The notes: generated by a model not told the origin, from the letters alone. 64,000 nucleotides of DNA from Njordibacter sp028825405 (GCF_047730065.1 NZ_CP159829.1:2931425-2995424); one strand, 5' to 3'; positions 35,754 through 45,943 are shown, counted from the stretch's first letter. Numbers and translations: made by a program.

Positions 35754-35767
35754 CCCGTAGGATTTTT

Positions 35768-37048
35768 ATGAGCCAAACACATACCCACTCTTATTACGCC
35801 GCCAGCGCTAACCAAGAGTTGCAATGCCCCACTTTACAAGGCCATCACAGTGCGGATGTCTGCATTGTAGGCGCAGGTATTACTGGACTTAGTGCGGCTT
35901 TAAATCTAGCAGAAAGAGGCTATAAGGTCACGGTGCTCGAAGCTAATTTGGTGGGGTGGGGTGCTTCTGGACGCAGTGGTGGACAAATGATTTTTGGTTA
36001 TGGCTGCGACATGTCTGTGATCGAAAAATCTGCGGGTAAGGTAGCGGCTAAAAGCATGTGGGACATGTCGGTTGAGGCCATTGACGTTCTGCGAGAGCGT
36101 GTAGAACAGCACCACATACAGTGTGATTTGCAGCAAGGCCATTTGCATGCGGCTATAAAGCCCCGCCAGATGAACGAAATTGAAGAATGGCAACACTGCC
36201 TAGAAAAAGATTATGGCTATGATAGTTTAACCCTGTGGGACCAGCAGGACGTGCAGTCAAAAATGCAGAGTGGGCGTTATCTTGGTGGTCTTTTTGATGC
36301 CAACTCGGGCCATATTCACCCTCTCAATTACACTTTAGGCTTAGCCCAAGCAGCCCTTGATGCAGGCGTGACTATTTATACTGACTCTGCCGTAACTAAG
36401 GTAACTAGAAAATCTCAAGCTAATGTTTGTCAGACCGCTCAAGGGCAAATTAAAGCGCAACAAGTGCTTTTTTGTGGTAACGCCTATATGGGTAAACTAG
36501 TGCCTGAAATTAGCAATAAAATAATGCCAGTTGGCACTTACATCGGTGCCACAGAACCCCTGGGGGAAGCGCGAGCCAAAGCCCTGATCAATAATAATAT
36601 GGCCATTGCTGACGTTAATTTTGTATTAGATTACTTTCGCTTATCAGCGGACTATCGGATGCTTTTTGGCGGTCGCGTTAGCTACTCTACCTTAGCACCA
36701 CCAAACCTCATGCACTCTATGCGTCAGCGTATGTTGGGTGTTTTTCCACAGTTGGCTGACGTTAAAATGGCCTATTCATGGGGTGGTAATGTGGCTATAA
36801 CTATGAATCGAGGCCCTCACTTTGGCCGCGTTGGTCAAGACTTATACTTTGCACAAGGCTTTTCAGGACATGGCATTGCAGCCACGGGCTTGGCCGGTAA
36901 GCTGTTAGCAGAAGCCGTAGCAGGGCAAGCTGAGCGATTTGATTTATTTAAAGAGATTAGCCATCTACCTTTCCCTGGTGGTACTTTATTAAAAACCCCC
37001 GCACTCATGTTAGCCATGACTTGGTATCGCTTGCGGGATATGTTGTAG
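35768..37048 (+). CDS. puuB: Gamma-glutamylputrescine oxidase (FAD-dependent, PuuB-like)
   Basis: Oxidatively deaminates gamma-glutamylputrescine to the aldehyde. DAO-type flavoprotein with the FAD motif VGAGITGLSAALNLAERG (about 36-53), GWGASGRSGGQMIFGYG just after it, and the C-terminal FSGHGIAATGLAGKLLAE. 426 aa, as in E. coli. AGGATTTTT upstream gives the ribosome site. Convergent with puuR. Confidence 0.9.
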   Translation: MSQTHTHSYYAASANQELQCPTLQGHHSADVCIVGAGITGLSAALNLAERGYKVTVLEANLVGWGASGRSGGQMIFGYGCDMSVIEKSAGKVAAKSMWDMSVEAIDVLRERVEQHHIQCDLQQGHLHAAIKPRQMNEIEEWQHCLEKDYGYDSLTLWDQQDVQSKMQSGRYLGGLFDANSGHIHPLNYTLGLAQAALDAGVTIYTDSAVTKVTRKSQANVCQTAQGQIKAQQVLFCGNAYMGKLVPEISNKIMPVGTYIGATEPLGEARAKALINNNMAIADVNFVLDYFRLSADYRMLFGGRVSYSTLAPPNLMHSMRQRMLGVFPQLADVKMAYSWGGNVAITMNRGPHFGRVGQDLYFAQGFSGHGIAATGLAGKLLAEAVAGQAERFDLFKEISHLPFPGGTLLKTPALMLAMTWYRLRDML

Positions 37049-37065
37049 CCCATTTGAGTACATTG

Positions 37066-37611
37066 TTATTGGGATAGGTTGCCATTGTTGGCACTCACAA
37101 CCTTAGCAGTTGTATCACCTAAATTGCGAAAGCGGTGGGGCAGATGGGTACGAAAAAAATAACCATCTCCAGTGACCAAATGATAAACCTGCTGATCCAC
37201 TGTCAGTTCAATCTCGCCTTGCACCACAATACCCGCTTCTTCTCCATCGTACTTAATCATCTCGGCACCAGTATCAGCTCCAGGCGGATAAGTTTCGCTA
37301 AGTAAAGAAATATTTCGCTCTGCCACACCGTGGCCAATGAGCTTTATGGCGACTCCTTGAGCACTCATATCAGCCTGTTCATCAGCCTTAAAAACGACCT
37401 GATTACTCATCACTAGATCGGTGGTAAAAAACTCTTCCACTCCCATAGGAAAACCTTTAAGCACCTTAAGTAATGAGCTAAAGGATGGGCTTACGGTGTT
37501 TTTTTCGATCATGGAAATGGTGCTGTTAGTGACTCCTGCACGCTTGCCTAATTCGCGCTGTGACAGCCCTAAACGTTTACGAATGGTTTTTAATCTAGCT
37601 CCTAAGTCCAA
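37066..37611 (-). CDS. puuR: HTH-cupin transcriptional repressor, PuuR-like
   Basis: A 181-aa regulator with an N-terminal XRE-type helix-turn-helix (about 5-58: RKRLGLSQRELGKRAGVTNSTISMIE) and a C-terminal cupin domain (about 105-178). Size and layout match PuuR, the putrescine-responsive repressor of the puu genes. Its position beside puuB supports that role; the paired repeats at 34.15 and 34.29 kb are plausible targets. Confidence 0.88.
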   Translation of the reverse strand: MDLGARLKTIRKRLGLSQRELGKRAGVTNSTISMIEKNTVSPSFSSLLKVLKGFPMGVEEFFTTDLVMSNQVVFKADEQADMSAQGVAIKLIGHGVAERNISLLSETYPPGADTGAEMIKYDGEEAGIVVQGEIELTVDQQVYHLVTGDGYFFRTHLPHRFRNLGDTTAKVVSANNGNLSQ

Positions 37612-37647
37612 AGTCTTAACTCCCTATAGTTCAATGACTCAGCATGC

Positions 37648-39453
37648 CTAGAGTGGCATGCTTACGCACACCCTCACGCCCTTGCCGATTGCAGTATTTA
37701 TATCAACGACTCCACCTAACGAACGCGCACGTTCGTCTACACCAGATAACCCAAACCCAAGTTTTTTCTGTATGGGATCAAAGCCCACACCATTATCCTC
37801 AACCATTATGTGCATGTGTTGGTCAGTTATAGTTAAATGCACTTTAAGCCAATTTAGCTGAGCATGTTTAACGGCATTATTGACTAGTTCTTGCACAATA
37901 CGGTAGCTGGCAATGCTATATAGTTCTTCTAGGTCGTTGACTGAATCATCAATGGTCAGGGCTAAATCAATGTTTTGTTCATCTAAGTGGAAGGCAATCA
38001 TGCATTGCTCAACAGCCGCCTTCAGACCAAACGCATCTAAGGCCTCTGGCCTTAAGCGTTGAATCATATCACGCATGGTTGCATACAAAGCATCGGCTTG
38101 AGAGGTAATGTCTTGGGCGTAAGTCCCCACTAGCTCTGTGGTTTGTGCCTGCTCCAAAATGTGGGCGTTGATCTTAATCGCAGTCAAGGTTTGGCCAAAC
38201 TCATCATGCAGTTCTCTAGCAATATGATGAATTTGGTCCTCCTGCACTCGAATCAACTGCTGCGCCAGGTTGGTATTCTCGTCACTTTGTCGTTGCAATT
38301 CTGCAGTTCGTTTAGCGACCATCATTTCTAGTTTTGTATGCTGCTGACTCAGTTCTAACAAACCCGCATCTCTTTGCAGTTGTAATCTATATTTGCTCAG
38401 TAAACTGCGGTAATAAAACCCATAAGCAATGCACATAAGCAAAACTAATAATGTGATTAATTTAATATGTTGGGAGTATAAGCCAGCAGGCTGTGAAAGC
38501 AGAACTTTAAAGGGCTGCGCCAAGTCATCTAGGTCGCCCCGAAACAATAAGGTTTCAATGTTTATGACCGGTAAGTCTAGAATTTGGGGAGTATTAAATT
38601 CTGCAGCTAACTGACCTTCTGGGCCATCAATTAACTGCACCTTTGCTGCGGGTACAATATCGGCGACGGAAGCCGCGATAGTATCTGCCCGAATAATTAT
38701 TAATGTGGCGACATCCCCTGAATAAGATTTAATTGCCCTTGAAAACATTAAAGGCGGTTGGTAATCCTGATTATGACGCTGCTCCATTATGGCTTCAGTA
38801 TCAGGCAATGTTTGGACCTTAATCAGGGCATAACCGCGCCCACCCTCTCGCAAGTTGAAGGTCTTAGAAGCAACCGGTACACCCGATGCAATGGAGGCCA
38901 GTAGCGTCTCACGCATATTGCTAACCGACATCATATCAAAGCCCATAAGTCCTTCAAGAGATGCAAAGAATGGGTCAATAAAAACAATAGGGTAGTGCGC
39001 GGGCACGCCAGTCAAGGCTTGATCGGGTTGATTTATCAGTTTCTTTTCTGTCCCGTAAGGAGTGACCTTATAGTCTGGGTAGCCAAGAGCACGCATGTCC
39101 TCTTCGTGTTTCAGTTTTTGACTCGCATCAACTCTAAACATCGCTTCAAACATATAGATGTGAGGGTAAGCGGCACGCATATATTGCGTGAAATCCCGTG
39201 TTTTTTGGAGGGCGTTAGGGTCTAAAGTGGCAAACAGGCTGCTAAAGCCAGCAAGTGCAACATCATTGGTCACAATTTGCTCTTGAATGTGATAAACCGC
39301 CAAGTGGGCGTTCTGTTTAAAATCAATTTGCTGGGTATTAACGATGGTCTTGGTAACAAGGAGCACCATCAACACTAAACTGCACAGAAACAGAAAACTA
39401 CGCAGCAGGGTCGATGGCAAGACTAAATAATCTAGTGAGTTACCTTTATCCAC
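37648..39453 (-). CDS. CHASE-domain histidine kinase (NarL-type HisKA_3), orphan
   Basis: A 601-aa membrane sensor kinase. N-terminal helix (about 16-36), an extracytoplasmic CHASE domain (about 75-260), a second membrane helix (about 330-348), a coiled coil (about 355-405), the HisKA_3 phospho-acceptor His in HIARELHDEFGQTLTAIK, and a HATPase domain with NNAVKHA, DNGVGFD and GFGLSGVDERA. The start is GTG at 39453 with AAGGA nine bases upstream. No response-regulator gene is adjacent, although such kinases usually pair with a LuxR-type regulator. Signal unknown; CHASE domains bind small molecules. Confidence 0.9.
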   Translation of the reverse strand: MDKGNSLDYLVLPSTLLRSFLFLCSLVLMVLLVTKTIVNTQQIDFKQNAHLAVYHIQEQIVTNDVALAGFSSLFATLDPNALQKTRDFTQYMRAAYPHIYMFEAMFRVDASQKLKHEEDMRALGYPDYKVTPYGTEKKLINQPDQALTGVPAHYPIVFIDPFFASLEGLMGFDMMSVSNMRETLLASIASGVPVASKTFNLREGGRGYALIKVQTLPDTEAIMEQRHNQDYQPPLMFSRAIKSYSGDVATLIIIRADTIAASVADIVPAAKVQLIDGPEGQLAAEFNTPQILDLPVINIETLLFRGDLDDLAQPFKVLLSQPAGLYSQHIKLITLLVLLMCIAYGFYYRSLLSKYRLQLQRDAGLLELSQQHTKLEMMVAKRTAELQRQSDENTNLAQQLIRVQEDQIHHIARELHDEFGQTLTAIKINAHILEQAQTTELVGTYAQDITSQADALYATMRDMIQRLRPEALDAFGLKAAVEQCMIAFHLDEQNIDLALTIDDSVNDLEELYSIASYRIVQELVNNAVKHAQLNWLKVHLTITDQHMHIMVEDNGVGFDPIQKKLGFGLSGVDERARSLGGVVDINTAIGKGVRVCVSMPL

Positions 39454-39597
39454 AATTTAAATCCTTCAGTTCACCACATATGCAGAGCTTATTGTTTGTA
39501 AAACTAGAGCGAGGAATTTGAGCCAAGTTAGCAAAGCTATAGTGACTGAGTTGTGTGTAATAGTAAATTCCTGTGCATTAATGCAAGTATAGCAAAA

Positions 39598-41418
39598 CTA
39601 CTCGACGGTCACTGACTTGGCTAAGTTACGCGGTTGATCCACATCGGTACCTTTGATTATAGCCACATGATAAGACAGTAACTGCATTGGAATGGCATAG
39701 ACAATGGGAGCTAGCACCTCATGTACTTTAGGCACAACGATTACATGAGTGGCTTCATCGGCGGCCATTTTTGCATGCGCATCGGCAAACACAAACAACT
39801 CACCTCCGCGGGCACGTACTTCTTGCATATTGGCCTTTAGCTTGTCGAGCATATCATCCTTAGGTGCAACCACAACCACTGGCATGTAGGCATCCACAAG
39901 AGCGAGTGGCCCGTGCTTAAGTTCTCCTGCTGGGTAGGCTTCAGCGTGGATGTAAGAAATTTCCTTTAGCTTTAGGGCACCTTCTGAAGCAATCGGGTAC
40001 ATGCTCCCCCGACCAAGGAATAAGGTGTGATGTTTATCAGCGAAGCGTTGCGCCACAGTTTCAATTTTAGCGTCCATTTGTAAACATTGTTGCAACACGC
40101 CAGGCAGAGTTTGCATGGCTTTAATGATGGGTTCAATGTCCATGCCTGAGCGCTGCTTAGTAAGCAGCAAAGTAAGGTGCAGTAAAGTGATCAATTGGGT
40201 GGTGAATGCCTTGGTGGATGCAACGCTGATCTCGGGCCCTGCTTGAGTTAACAGTACCATATCTGATTCACGCACAAGACTACTAGAGGCAACATTACAA
40301 ATAGCTAAACTCGCTGCTAATTTAGTTTTATCAATGTGCCGCAGTGCCGCCAAACTATCAGCTGTTTCACCCGATTGAGATAAAGTAATCAGTAGAGTGT
40401 CCTCTGGAACAACAGCCTGACGATAACGGTATTCACTGGCAACTTCAATTTGGCATGCAAGGCCTGCTAAGCTTTCGATCCAATATTTAGCCACCATTCC
40501 AGCTAAGTAACTGGTACCACAGGCAATAATCTGCACGTTTTTGGCCTTCGATAAGGCTTCAATGGCGTCGTCGTTCAGGATATTCTGTAATTTTCCCGCA
40601 ATGATTTGCTGGTCAATGAGATTCGCCACGGCTTTGGGCTGCTCGTTAATCTCTTTCAGCATAAAGTGCTTATAGGCACCTTTGTCACTACTTTCATCAC
40701 CATGTTCGTAACGATAACTGGGGCGCACAACCTTGGCACCTTTTGCATCAGTGACAAGGACTTGGCTACGGCTGATTTCTGCTATGTCACCGTCTTCCAG
40801 AAACATAAATTGATCAGTCACTTGTAATAGGGCTAGTTGGTCTGACGCGATGTAGTTTTCATCACTGCCTAAACCAATCACTAATGGGCTACCCTTGCGG
40901 GCGGCGAGAAGTAAGTCTGGTTGGGTTTCATCGACCACGCCTAAAGCATACGCACCTTCACACCGACTGGCCGCATCCCGCACAGCTGCTGTAAGTGACA
41001 TGCCCTGCTGACGATTTCGATGAATTAAATGGGCAATGACTTCGGTGTCAGTGTCACTCTCAAACCCATAACCTGTAGCGATAAGATCAGCTTTGATGGG
41101 TTCAAAGTTATCAATAATACCGTTGTGAACCACAGCTAAACTGCTGTGAGACCAATGGGGGTGGGCATTAGTTTCATTGGGAACACCATGGGTTGCCCAG
41201 CGGGTGTGAGCAATGCCTAAGCTACCGTCTAAGGGTTGTGCAGTTAGGGCTGCATCTAAACTCGCCACTTTTCCAACACGGCGGGTGCGCTGCAAGCCCT
41301 GCTCATTTAAAATAGCCACGCCTGAGGAATCATAGCCACGGTATTCTAGACGCTTGAGGCCTTCTACTAAAATACTACTGATATTTCGCTGTGCAATGGC
41401 ACCCACTATTCCACACAT
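39598..41418 (-). CDS. glmS: Glutamine-fructose-6-phosphate aminotransferase (isomerising)
   Basis: Makes glucosamine 6-phosphate for cell-wall and LPS synthesis. Cys2 is the glutaminase nucleophile (MCGIVGAIAQ), the domain continuing with GYDSSG; two SIS domains follow (about 285-420 and 455-600; CGTSYLAGMVAKYW, SQSGETADSLAAL), ending in LAKSVTVE. 606 aa is standard. AAGGAAGAG precedes the ATG. It follows glmU by 15 bp, the usual pair. No glmS ribozyme is present, as expected for a gammaproteobacterium. Confidence 0.97.
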   Translation of the reverse strand: MCGIVGAIAQRNISSILVEGLKRLEYRGYDSSGVAILNEQGLQRTRRVGKVASLDAALTAQPLDGSLGIAHTRWATHGVPNETNAHPHWSHSSLAVVHNGIIDNFEPIKADLIATGYGFESDTDTEVIAHLIHRNRQQGMSLTAAVRDAASRCEGAYALGVVDETQPDLLLAARKGSPLVIGLGSDENYIASDQLALLQVTDQFMFLEDGDIAEISRSQVLVTDAKGAKVVRPSYRYEHGDESSDKGAYKHFMLKEINEQPKAVANLIDQQIIAGKLQNILNDDAIEALSKAKNVQIIACGTSYLAGMVAKYWIESLAGLACQIEVASEYRYRQAVVPEDTLLITLSQSGETADSLAALRHIDKTKLAASLAICNVASSSLVRESDMVLLTQAGPEISVASTKAFTTQLITLLHLTLLLTKQRSGMDIEPIIKAMQTLPGVLQQCLQMDAKIETVAQRFADKHHTLFLGRGSMYPIASEGALKLKEISYIHAEAYPAGELKHGPLALVDAYMPVVVVAPKDDMLDKLKANMQEVRARGGELFVFADAHAKMAADEATHVIVVPKVHEVLAPIVYAIPMQLLSYHVAIIKGTDVDQPRNLAKSVTVE

Positions 41419-41433
41419 AATACTCTTCCTTGA

Positions 41434-42804
41434 TTATAGTTTTACGGGTTTGACCCAAGGGGCTATGTTGCGTTGTTTACCCCGAGCAATGGCGAGGTTG
41501 TCATTAGCGACGTCTTTAGTAATGGTGGATCCAGCTGCAATAGTTGCCCCTGCCCCAATGCTGACAGGGGCTACGATGGAACTATTTGAGCCAATGAAAG
41601 CGCCATCCGCAATGTGAGTTTTGAACTTATTAACTCCGTCAAAGTTACAGGTAATGGTGCCAGCACCTATATTGACATGTTCACCCACCTCGGTATCACC
41701 TAAATAAGTAAAGTGATTGGCTTTGGAACCGCTGCCTAAAGTGGTTTTTTTCGTTTCAACAAAGTTACCTACTTTGGCATTTTCATGCAAGATGGTGCCT
41801 GGGCGCAAACGTGCAAAAGGGCCAATGCTACAGTTTGCAGAAATTTGTGCCTGATCAATAACGCTATTGGCTAAGATCTGTGTGCCAGCACCAATATGAG
41901 CATCTTTAATATGGCAGTTTGGGCCAACATGAACACCATTGCCAAGGTGTACTTGACCTTCGATAATAACGTTGATGTCGATATAAATATCGGTGCCCGC
42001 TTTGAGCTCACCTCTTAAATCAAACCGACTTGGGTCAGCTAATTGTACCCCATCACTTAACAGTTGATGGGCTTGTTGCTGCTGGTGCCAGCGCTCTAGT
42101 GCTGCTAACTGCATGCGGTCATTAACGCCTTGGGTCTGTTGTGGAAAATCTGGTTGCAAGTAACCAATGGCAATACCATCATCCACAGCCATAGCAACAA
42201 CGTCAGTGAGGTATATTTCACCCTGTGCATTATTACTTTCAATACGAGGTAACCAGGCGTTAAGGTAACTGGCTTTAACTGCCAAAATCCCCGTGTTAAT
42301 TTCTTTGATTTGCAATTGCTCGGGGGTCGCGTCTTTGTGTTCAATAATAGCCTGAATAGGGCCGCTGTTATCAGGACCTTGGCGCACAATGCGACCGTAT
42401 CCACTCGCATCATTAAGGTTCACCGTTAGCAGTGCAAGCTTCCCTTGCCCTGCTTGCTCGGTCAGTTTTTGCATAAGCGCTGCCGGAACTAAAGGCACGT
42501 CGCCATATAAGACCAAGACGATGGCGTCACTATCAACGGCCGGCATGGCTTGAGCCACAGCGTGACCCGTGCCTAATTGCTCTGCTTGTAAGACACACTT
42601 GACACCCAAGGAAGCAACAACAGCTTCTACTTGGTGGGCTTGGTGCCCAACAACAATATGTGTTTGGCCAGGCTGAAGTCTTTGAGCTTGTTCAATGGTG
42701 TGCACCAACATCGGCTTACCAGCTAACGGGTGCAGCACTTTAGGCTTTTCAGAGCGCATACGTGTGCCTTGGCCTGCGGCGAGAATGATCACTTCTAACG
42801 ACAT
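41434..42804 (-). CDS. glmU: Bifunctional N-acetylglucosamine-1-phosphate uridyltransferase / glucosamine-1-phosphate acetyltransferase
   Basis: Last two steps to UDP-GlcNAc. The N-terminal pyrophosphorylase has LAAGQGTRMRSEKPKVLHPLAGKPM (location about 8-32), LYGDVPLV and the GIL/EG motifs; the C-terminal left-handed beta-helix (about 250-456) carries the hexapeptide repeats and KNFVETK-like segment (KVGNFVETKKTTLG). 456 aa. AAGGA lies six bases upstream. Confidence 0.97.
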   Translation of the reverse strand: MSLEVIILAAGQGTRMRSEKPKVLHPLAGKPMLVHTIEQAQRLQPGQTHIVVGHQAHQVEAVVASLGVKCVLQAEQLGTGHAVAQAMPAVDSDAIVLVLYGDVPLVPAALMQKLTEQAGQGKLALLTVNLNDASGYGRIVRQGPDNSGPIQAIIEHKDATPEQLQIKEINTGILAVKASYLNAWLPRIESNNAQGEIYLTDVVAMAVDDGIAIGYLQPDFPQQTQGVNDRMQLAALERWHQQQQAHQLLSDGVQLADPSRFDLRGELKAGTDIYIDINVIIEGQVHLGNGVHVGPNCHIKDAHIGAGTQILANSVIDQAQISANCSIGPFARLRPGTILHENAKVGNFVETKKTTLGSGSKANHFTYLGDTEVGEHVNIGAGTITCNFDGVNKFKTHIADGAFIGSNSSIVAPVSIGAGATIAAGSTITKDVANDNLAIARGKQRNIAPWVKPVKL

Positions 42805-43106
42805 TAACAGTCCTTGCTAGATGTTAGTAATTGGGAGTCTTTAAGTTAGACGCTAAAAGAGACTAAAGTTCATCAAGTTTTGCTTAATTATGCTTAATGT
42901 CCACAATGGAATCCACCCAACGACCTAGTGTTATAATTTTTAAGGGTATCAGCTTGGATTTTTTAGGGCTGAGTTCTTTACAATGGTATTATAACGCGCT
43001 TGCTCGCCCCTTGTATCCATTCATAAACAGCTGGCGCGCTTTGATAATGTTTAAGGCATAAAAAAAGCAGCCTTAGCTGCTTTTTTAGACTCGTCATTAG
43101 AGGCAA
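42805..43106. other. 302-bp intergenic region between atpC and glmU
   Basis: Contains the atpC terminator at its right end and a candidate glmU promoter: TATAAT on the minus strand at 42993-42988, with only a weak -35 (GATACA at 43017-43012, 18-bp spacing). The predicted leader would be about 175 bases. No small reading frame of note seen. Confidence 0.5.
43059..43086. terminator. Rho-independent terminator of the atp operon
   Basis: GCAGC (43067-43071), four-base loop, GCTGC (43076-43080), flanked by A and T runs, 21 bp past the atpC stop. The A run extends the stem and yields the T run for minus-strand transcripts. Confidence 0.9.
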
Positions 43107-43532
43107 TTACTTACCCAATTTTTGACGAATCTGACGTAACGTACGAAGTTGAGCTGCAGCTTCAGCTAACTGGCCAGCTGCGCGTGAATATTCAAATTCT
43201 GAACTTCTATCTGCCATGGCCTGTTCGGCCTGACGACTGGCTTCTTCTGCAGCAGCTTCATTTAGATCAGCTGCGCGGAGTGCGGTGTCCGCCATCAAGA
43301 TAACCTTGTGGGGCTGAACCTCTAAGAAACCACCAGAAACGTAAAATATGTCTTCTTCACCAGATTCCATGCGCAAGCGCACAGGACCGGGTTTGACTTC
43401 ACTCAGGAGTGGTGTGTGGCCCGGATAAATACCCAGCTCGCCCAACGTACCTGTAAGTGAGATAAACTCTACCTTACCTTCAAAGATGGATTCTTCTGCA
43501 CTAACGATGTCGCAATCTACACTGGTAGCCAT
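43107..43532 (-). CDS. atpC: ATP synthase F1 epsilon subunit
   Basis: Central-stalk subunit and intrinsic inhibitor. N-terminal beta-sandwich (about 1-86: VEFISLTGTLGELGIYPGHTPLL) and C-terminal helical hairpin (about 90-138). 141 aa. Last gene of the operon; a terminator follows. Confidence 0.96.
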   Translation of the reverse strand: MATSVDCDIVSAEESIFEGKVEFISLTGTLGELGIYPGHTPLLSEVKPGPVRLRMESGEEDIFYVSGGFLEVQPHKVILMADTALRAADLNEAAAEEASRQAEQAMADRSSEFEYSRAAGQLAEAAAQLRTLRQIRQKLGK

Positions 43533-43596
43533 ATGATTATCCTCTTAAGCAGGACTTACCCTATTGGCCATAGCCAATAGATCTAAGCCCATACAA

Positions 43597-44973
43597 TTAC
43601 ATGCTCTTGGCTTTCTCGACTACTTCTTCAATACCGCCAACCATGTAAAAGGCTTGCTCTGGAAGATCGTCGTATTCACCAGCCAAAATACCCTTAAAGG
43701 CAGCAATTGTGTCCTTTAGTGATACATATTTACCGGAAGCTCCAGTAAAGACTTCAGCTACGAAGAAAGGCTGTGACAAGAAACGCTGAATCTTACGCGC
43801 TCGCGTTACCGCTTGCTTGTCTTCATCAGATAATTCATCCATACCCAAGATGGCAATAATGTCCTTCAACTCTTTGTAGCGTTGAAGAATACCCTGCACA
43901 CCACGAGCCACGTCATAATGCTCTTGGCCAATAACTAATGGGTCTAATTGGCGTGAGCTAGAGTCAAGTGGATCGATGGCTGGGTAGATACCCAATTCTG
44001 CAATTTGACGAGACAGCACAACAGTCGCATCTAGGTGAGAGAATGTGGTTGCTGGCGATGGATCAGTTAAGTCGTCTGCAGGTACGTATACCGCTTGGAT
44101 CGAGGTGATTGAACCGGTCTTAGTCGAGGTAATACGCTCCTGCAAAACACCCATTTCTGATGCAAGCGTAGGCTGGTAACCTACAGCAGATGGCATACGG
44201 CCTAGTAGTGCAGACACTTCAGTTCCTGCTAGGGTGTAACGGTATATGTTGTCAACAAACAACAATACATCACGACCTTCGTCACGGAACTGTTCAGCCA
44301 TAGTTAGGCCAGTTAGTGCCACACGTAGACGGTTTCCTGGAGGCTCATTCATCTGGCCGTAGACTAGAGATACTTTGTCCAAAACGTTGGACTCTTTCAT
44401 CTCATAGTAGAAATCGTTACCTTCACGGGTCCGCTCACCTACGCCTGCAAACACAGAATAACCACTGTGCTCAATGGCGATGTTACGAATAAGCTCCATC
44501 ATGTTTACAGTCTTGCCTACACCAGCACCACCGAATAGTCCAACCTTACCGCCTTTGGCGAAAGGACAAACTAAGTCGATTACTTTGATGCCAGTCTCTA
44601 GCAGTTCATTACTGGCTGACTGCTCGGCGTAAGATGGAGCTTTACGATGAATTGGCATACGGGTTTCTTCACCAATAGGGCCGCACTGGTCGATGGGGTT
44701 ACCCAATACGTCCATGATGCGACCAAGGGTGGCTGTTCCAACAGGCACTTTAATGGCGCCACCAGTGTTAGATACATCTAAACCACGGCTTAGACCTTCG
44801 GTCTGGCCCATGGCGATAGTGCGTACTACGCCGTCACCTAACTGCTGCTGAACTTCTAAGGTGGTTCCCTTAGTGTCTACAGTTAGTGCGTCATATACTT
44901 TTGGCACAGAATCACGTGGAAATTCCACGTCGATTACAGCACCGATAATCTGTACGATACGTCCACTACTCAT
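43597..44973 (-). CDS. atpD: ATP synthase F1 beta subunit
   Basis: Catalytic subunit. P-loop GGAGVGKTVNMMEL (about 150-163), catalytic Glu in VGERTREGNDF, and the DELSD motif in GMDELSDEDK that contacts gamma. 458 aa, intact. Confidence 0.98.
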   Translation of the reverse strand: MSSGRIVQIIGAVIDVEFPRDSVPKVYDALTVDTKGTTLEVQQQLGDGVVRTIAMGQTEGLSRGLDVSNTGGAIKVPVGTATLGRIMDVLGNPIDQCGPIGEETRMPIHRKAPSYAEQSASNELLETGIKVIDLVCPFAKGGKVGLFGGAGVGKTVNMMELIRNIAIEHSGYSVFAGVGERTREGNDFYYEMKESNVLDKVSLVYGQMNEPPGNRLRVALTGLTMAEQFRDEGRDVLLFVDNIYRYTLAGTEVSALLGRMPSAVGYQPTLASEMGVLQERITSTKTGSITSIQAVYVPADDLTDPSPATTFSHLDATVVLSRQIAELGIYPAIDPLDSSSRQLDPLVIGQEHYDVARGVQGILQRYKELKDIIAILGMDELSDEDKQAVTRARKIQRFLSQPFFVAEVFTGASGKYVSLKDTIAAFKGILAGEYDDLPEQAFYMVGGIEEVVEKAKSM

Positions 44974-45013
44974 AATTTTATCCTCTATCGAAAACTAATG
45001 CTTATTACTCAGG

Positions 45014-45877
45014 TTAAACGGCTGCCGCGCCACTCACAATCTCAGAAATTTCCTGAGTAATTGCAGATTGACGGGCCTTGTTGTATATCATCTGAAGGTC
45101 ATCAATCAGATCACCCGCGTTATCGGTGGCGCTTTTCATAGCGATCATCCGCGCGGCCTGCTCACAAGCGTTATTTTCTACTACAGCTTGATACACTAAA
45201 GATTCTACATAACGGGTCAAAAGGCCAGTGAGTAGTTCACGGGCATCTGGTTCGTATAAGTAGTCCCAATGGTGGCTCATGCCGTCATCATTCGGGTCTG
45301 CCAGCAACGGCAGAAGTTGTACTACGTTGGGTTGCTGGGTCATGGTATTAACAAAGTTGTTGTATACCACATACACCGCGTCCAACCGTCCTTCATCATA
45401 ACTATCAAGCATGATCTTAACCGCACCAATGAGTTCAGCAACTTCTGCCTTTTCACCGAGTTGGGACTTACTTGAGACGACGTTACCGCCGTAGTTATTA
45501 AAGAAGGTTGCTGATTTAGAACCAATGGCACAGATGTCTATTTCAACGCCATTTTGATCATGTTCAGCCATGCTCTGTACAGTTTTCTTAAACACGTTAA
45601 TGTTTAAGCCACCACACAGACCACGATCGGAAGAAACCACTATGTAACCCACCCGCTTAAGCTCTCGCTGCTGCAGATACAGATGCTTATATTCAGGGTT
45701 AGACCGCGCAAGGTGAGCGATGACTTCAAGCATTTTATCTGCGTAAGGACGACTCTGATTCATGCGATCTTGTGCTTTACGCATTTTACTCGCCGCCACC
45801 ATTTCCATGGCACTAGTGATTTTTTGCGTTCCCTTAATACTCGCAATCTGGGTCTTTATTTCTTTTCCGACTGCCAT
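45014..45877 (-). CDS. atpG: ATP synthase F1 gamma subunit
   Basis: Rotary central shaft. Conserved N-terminal TQKITSAMEMVAASKMRKAQ and C-terminal ARQSAITQEISEIVSGAAAV helices that form the coiled coil. 287 aa, standard. Confidence 0.97.
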   Translation of the reverse strand: MAVGKEIKTQIASIKGTQKITSAMEMVAASKMRKAQDRMNQSRPYADKMLEVIAHLARSNPEYKHLYLQQRELKRVGYIVVSSDRGLCGGLNINVFKKTVQSMAEHDQNGVEIDICAIGSKSATFFNNYGGNVVSSKSQLGEKAEVAELIGAVKIMLDSYDEGRLDAVYVVYNNFVNTMTQQPNVVQLLPLLADPNDDGMSHHWDYLYEPDARELLTGLLTRYVESLVYQAVVENNACEQAARMIAMKSATDNAGDLIDDLQMIYNKARQSAITQEISEIVSGAAAV

Positions 45878-45943
45878 ATGCTTACCTATCTTTTAACTAA
45901 CTTGGTTAGTAGCAAGGCCTCAAAAATATGAGGCCCGAAGCCA

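Noticed and set aside
39446..39454. Perfect DnaA box TTATCCACA
   Set aside because: A single copy overlapping the GTG start of the histidine kinase; one chance match in 64 kb is expected at about this rate.
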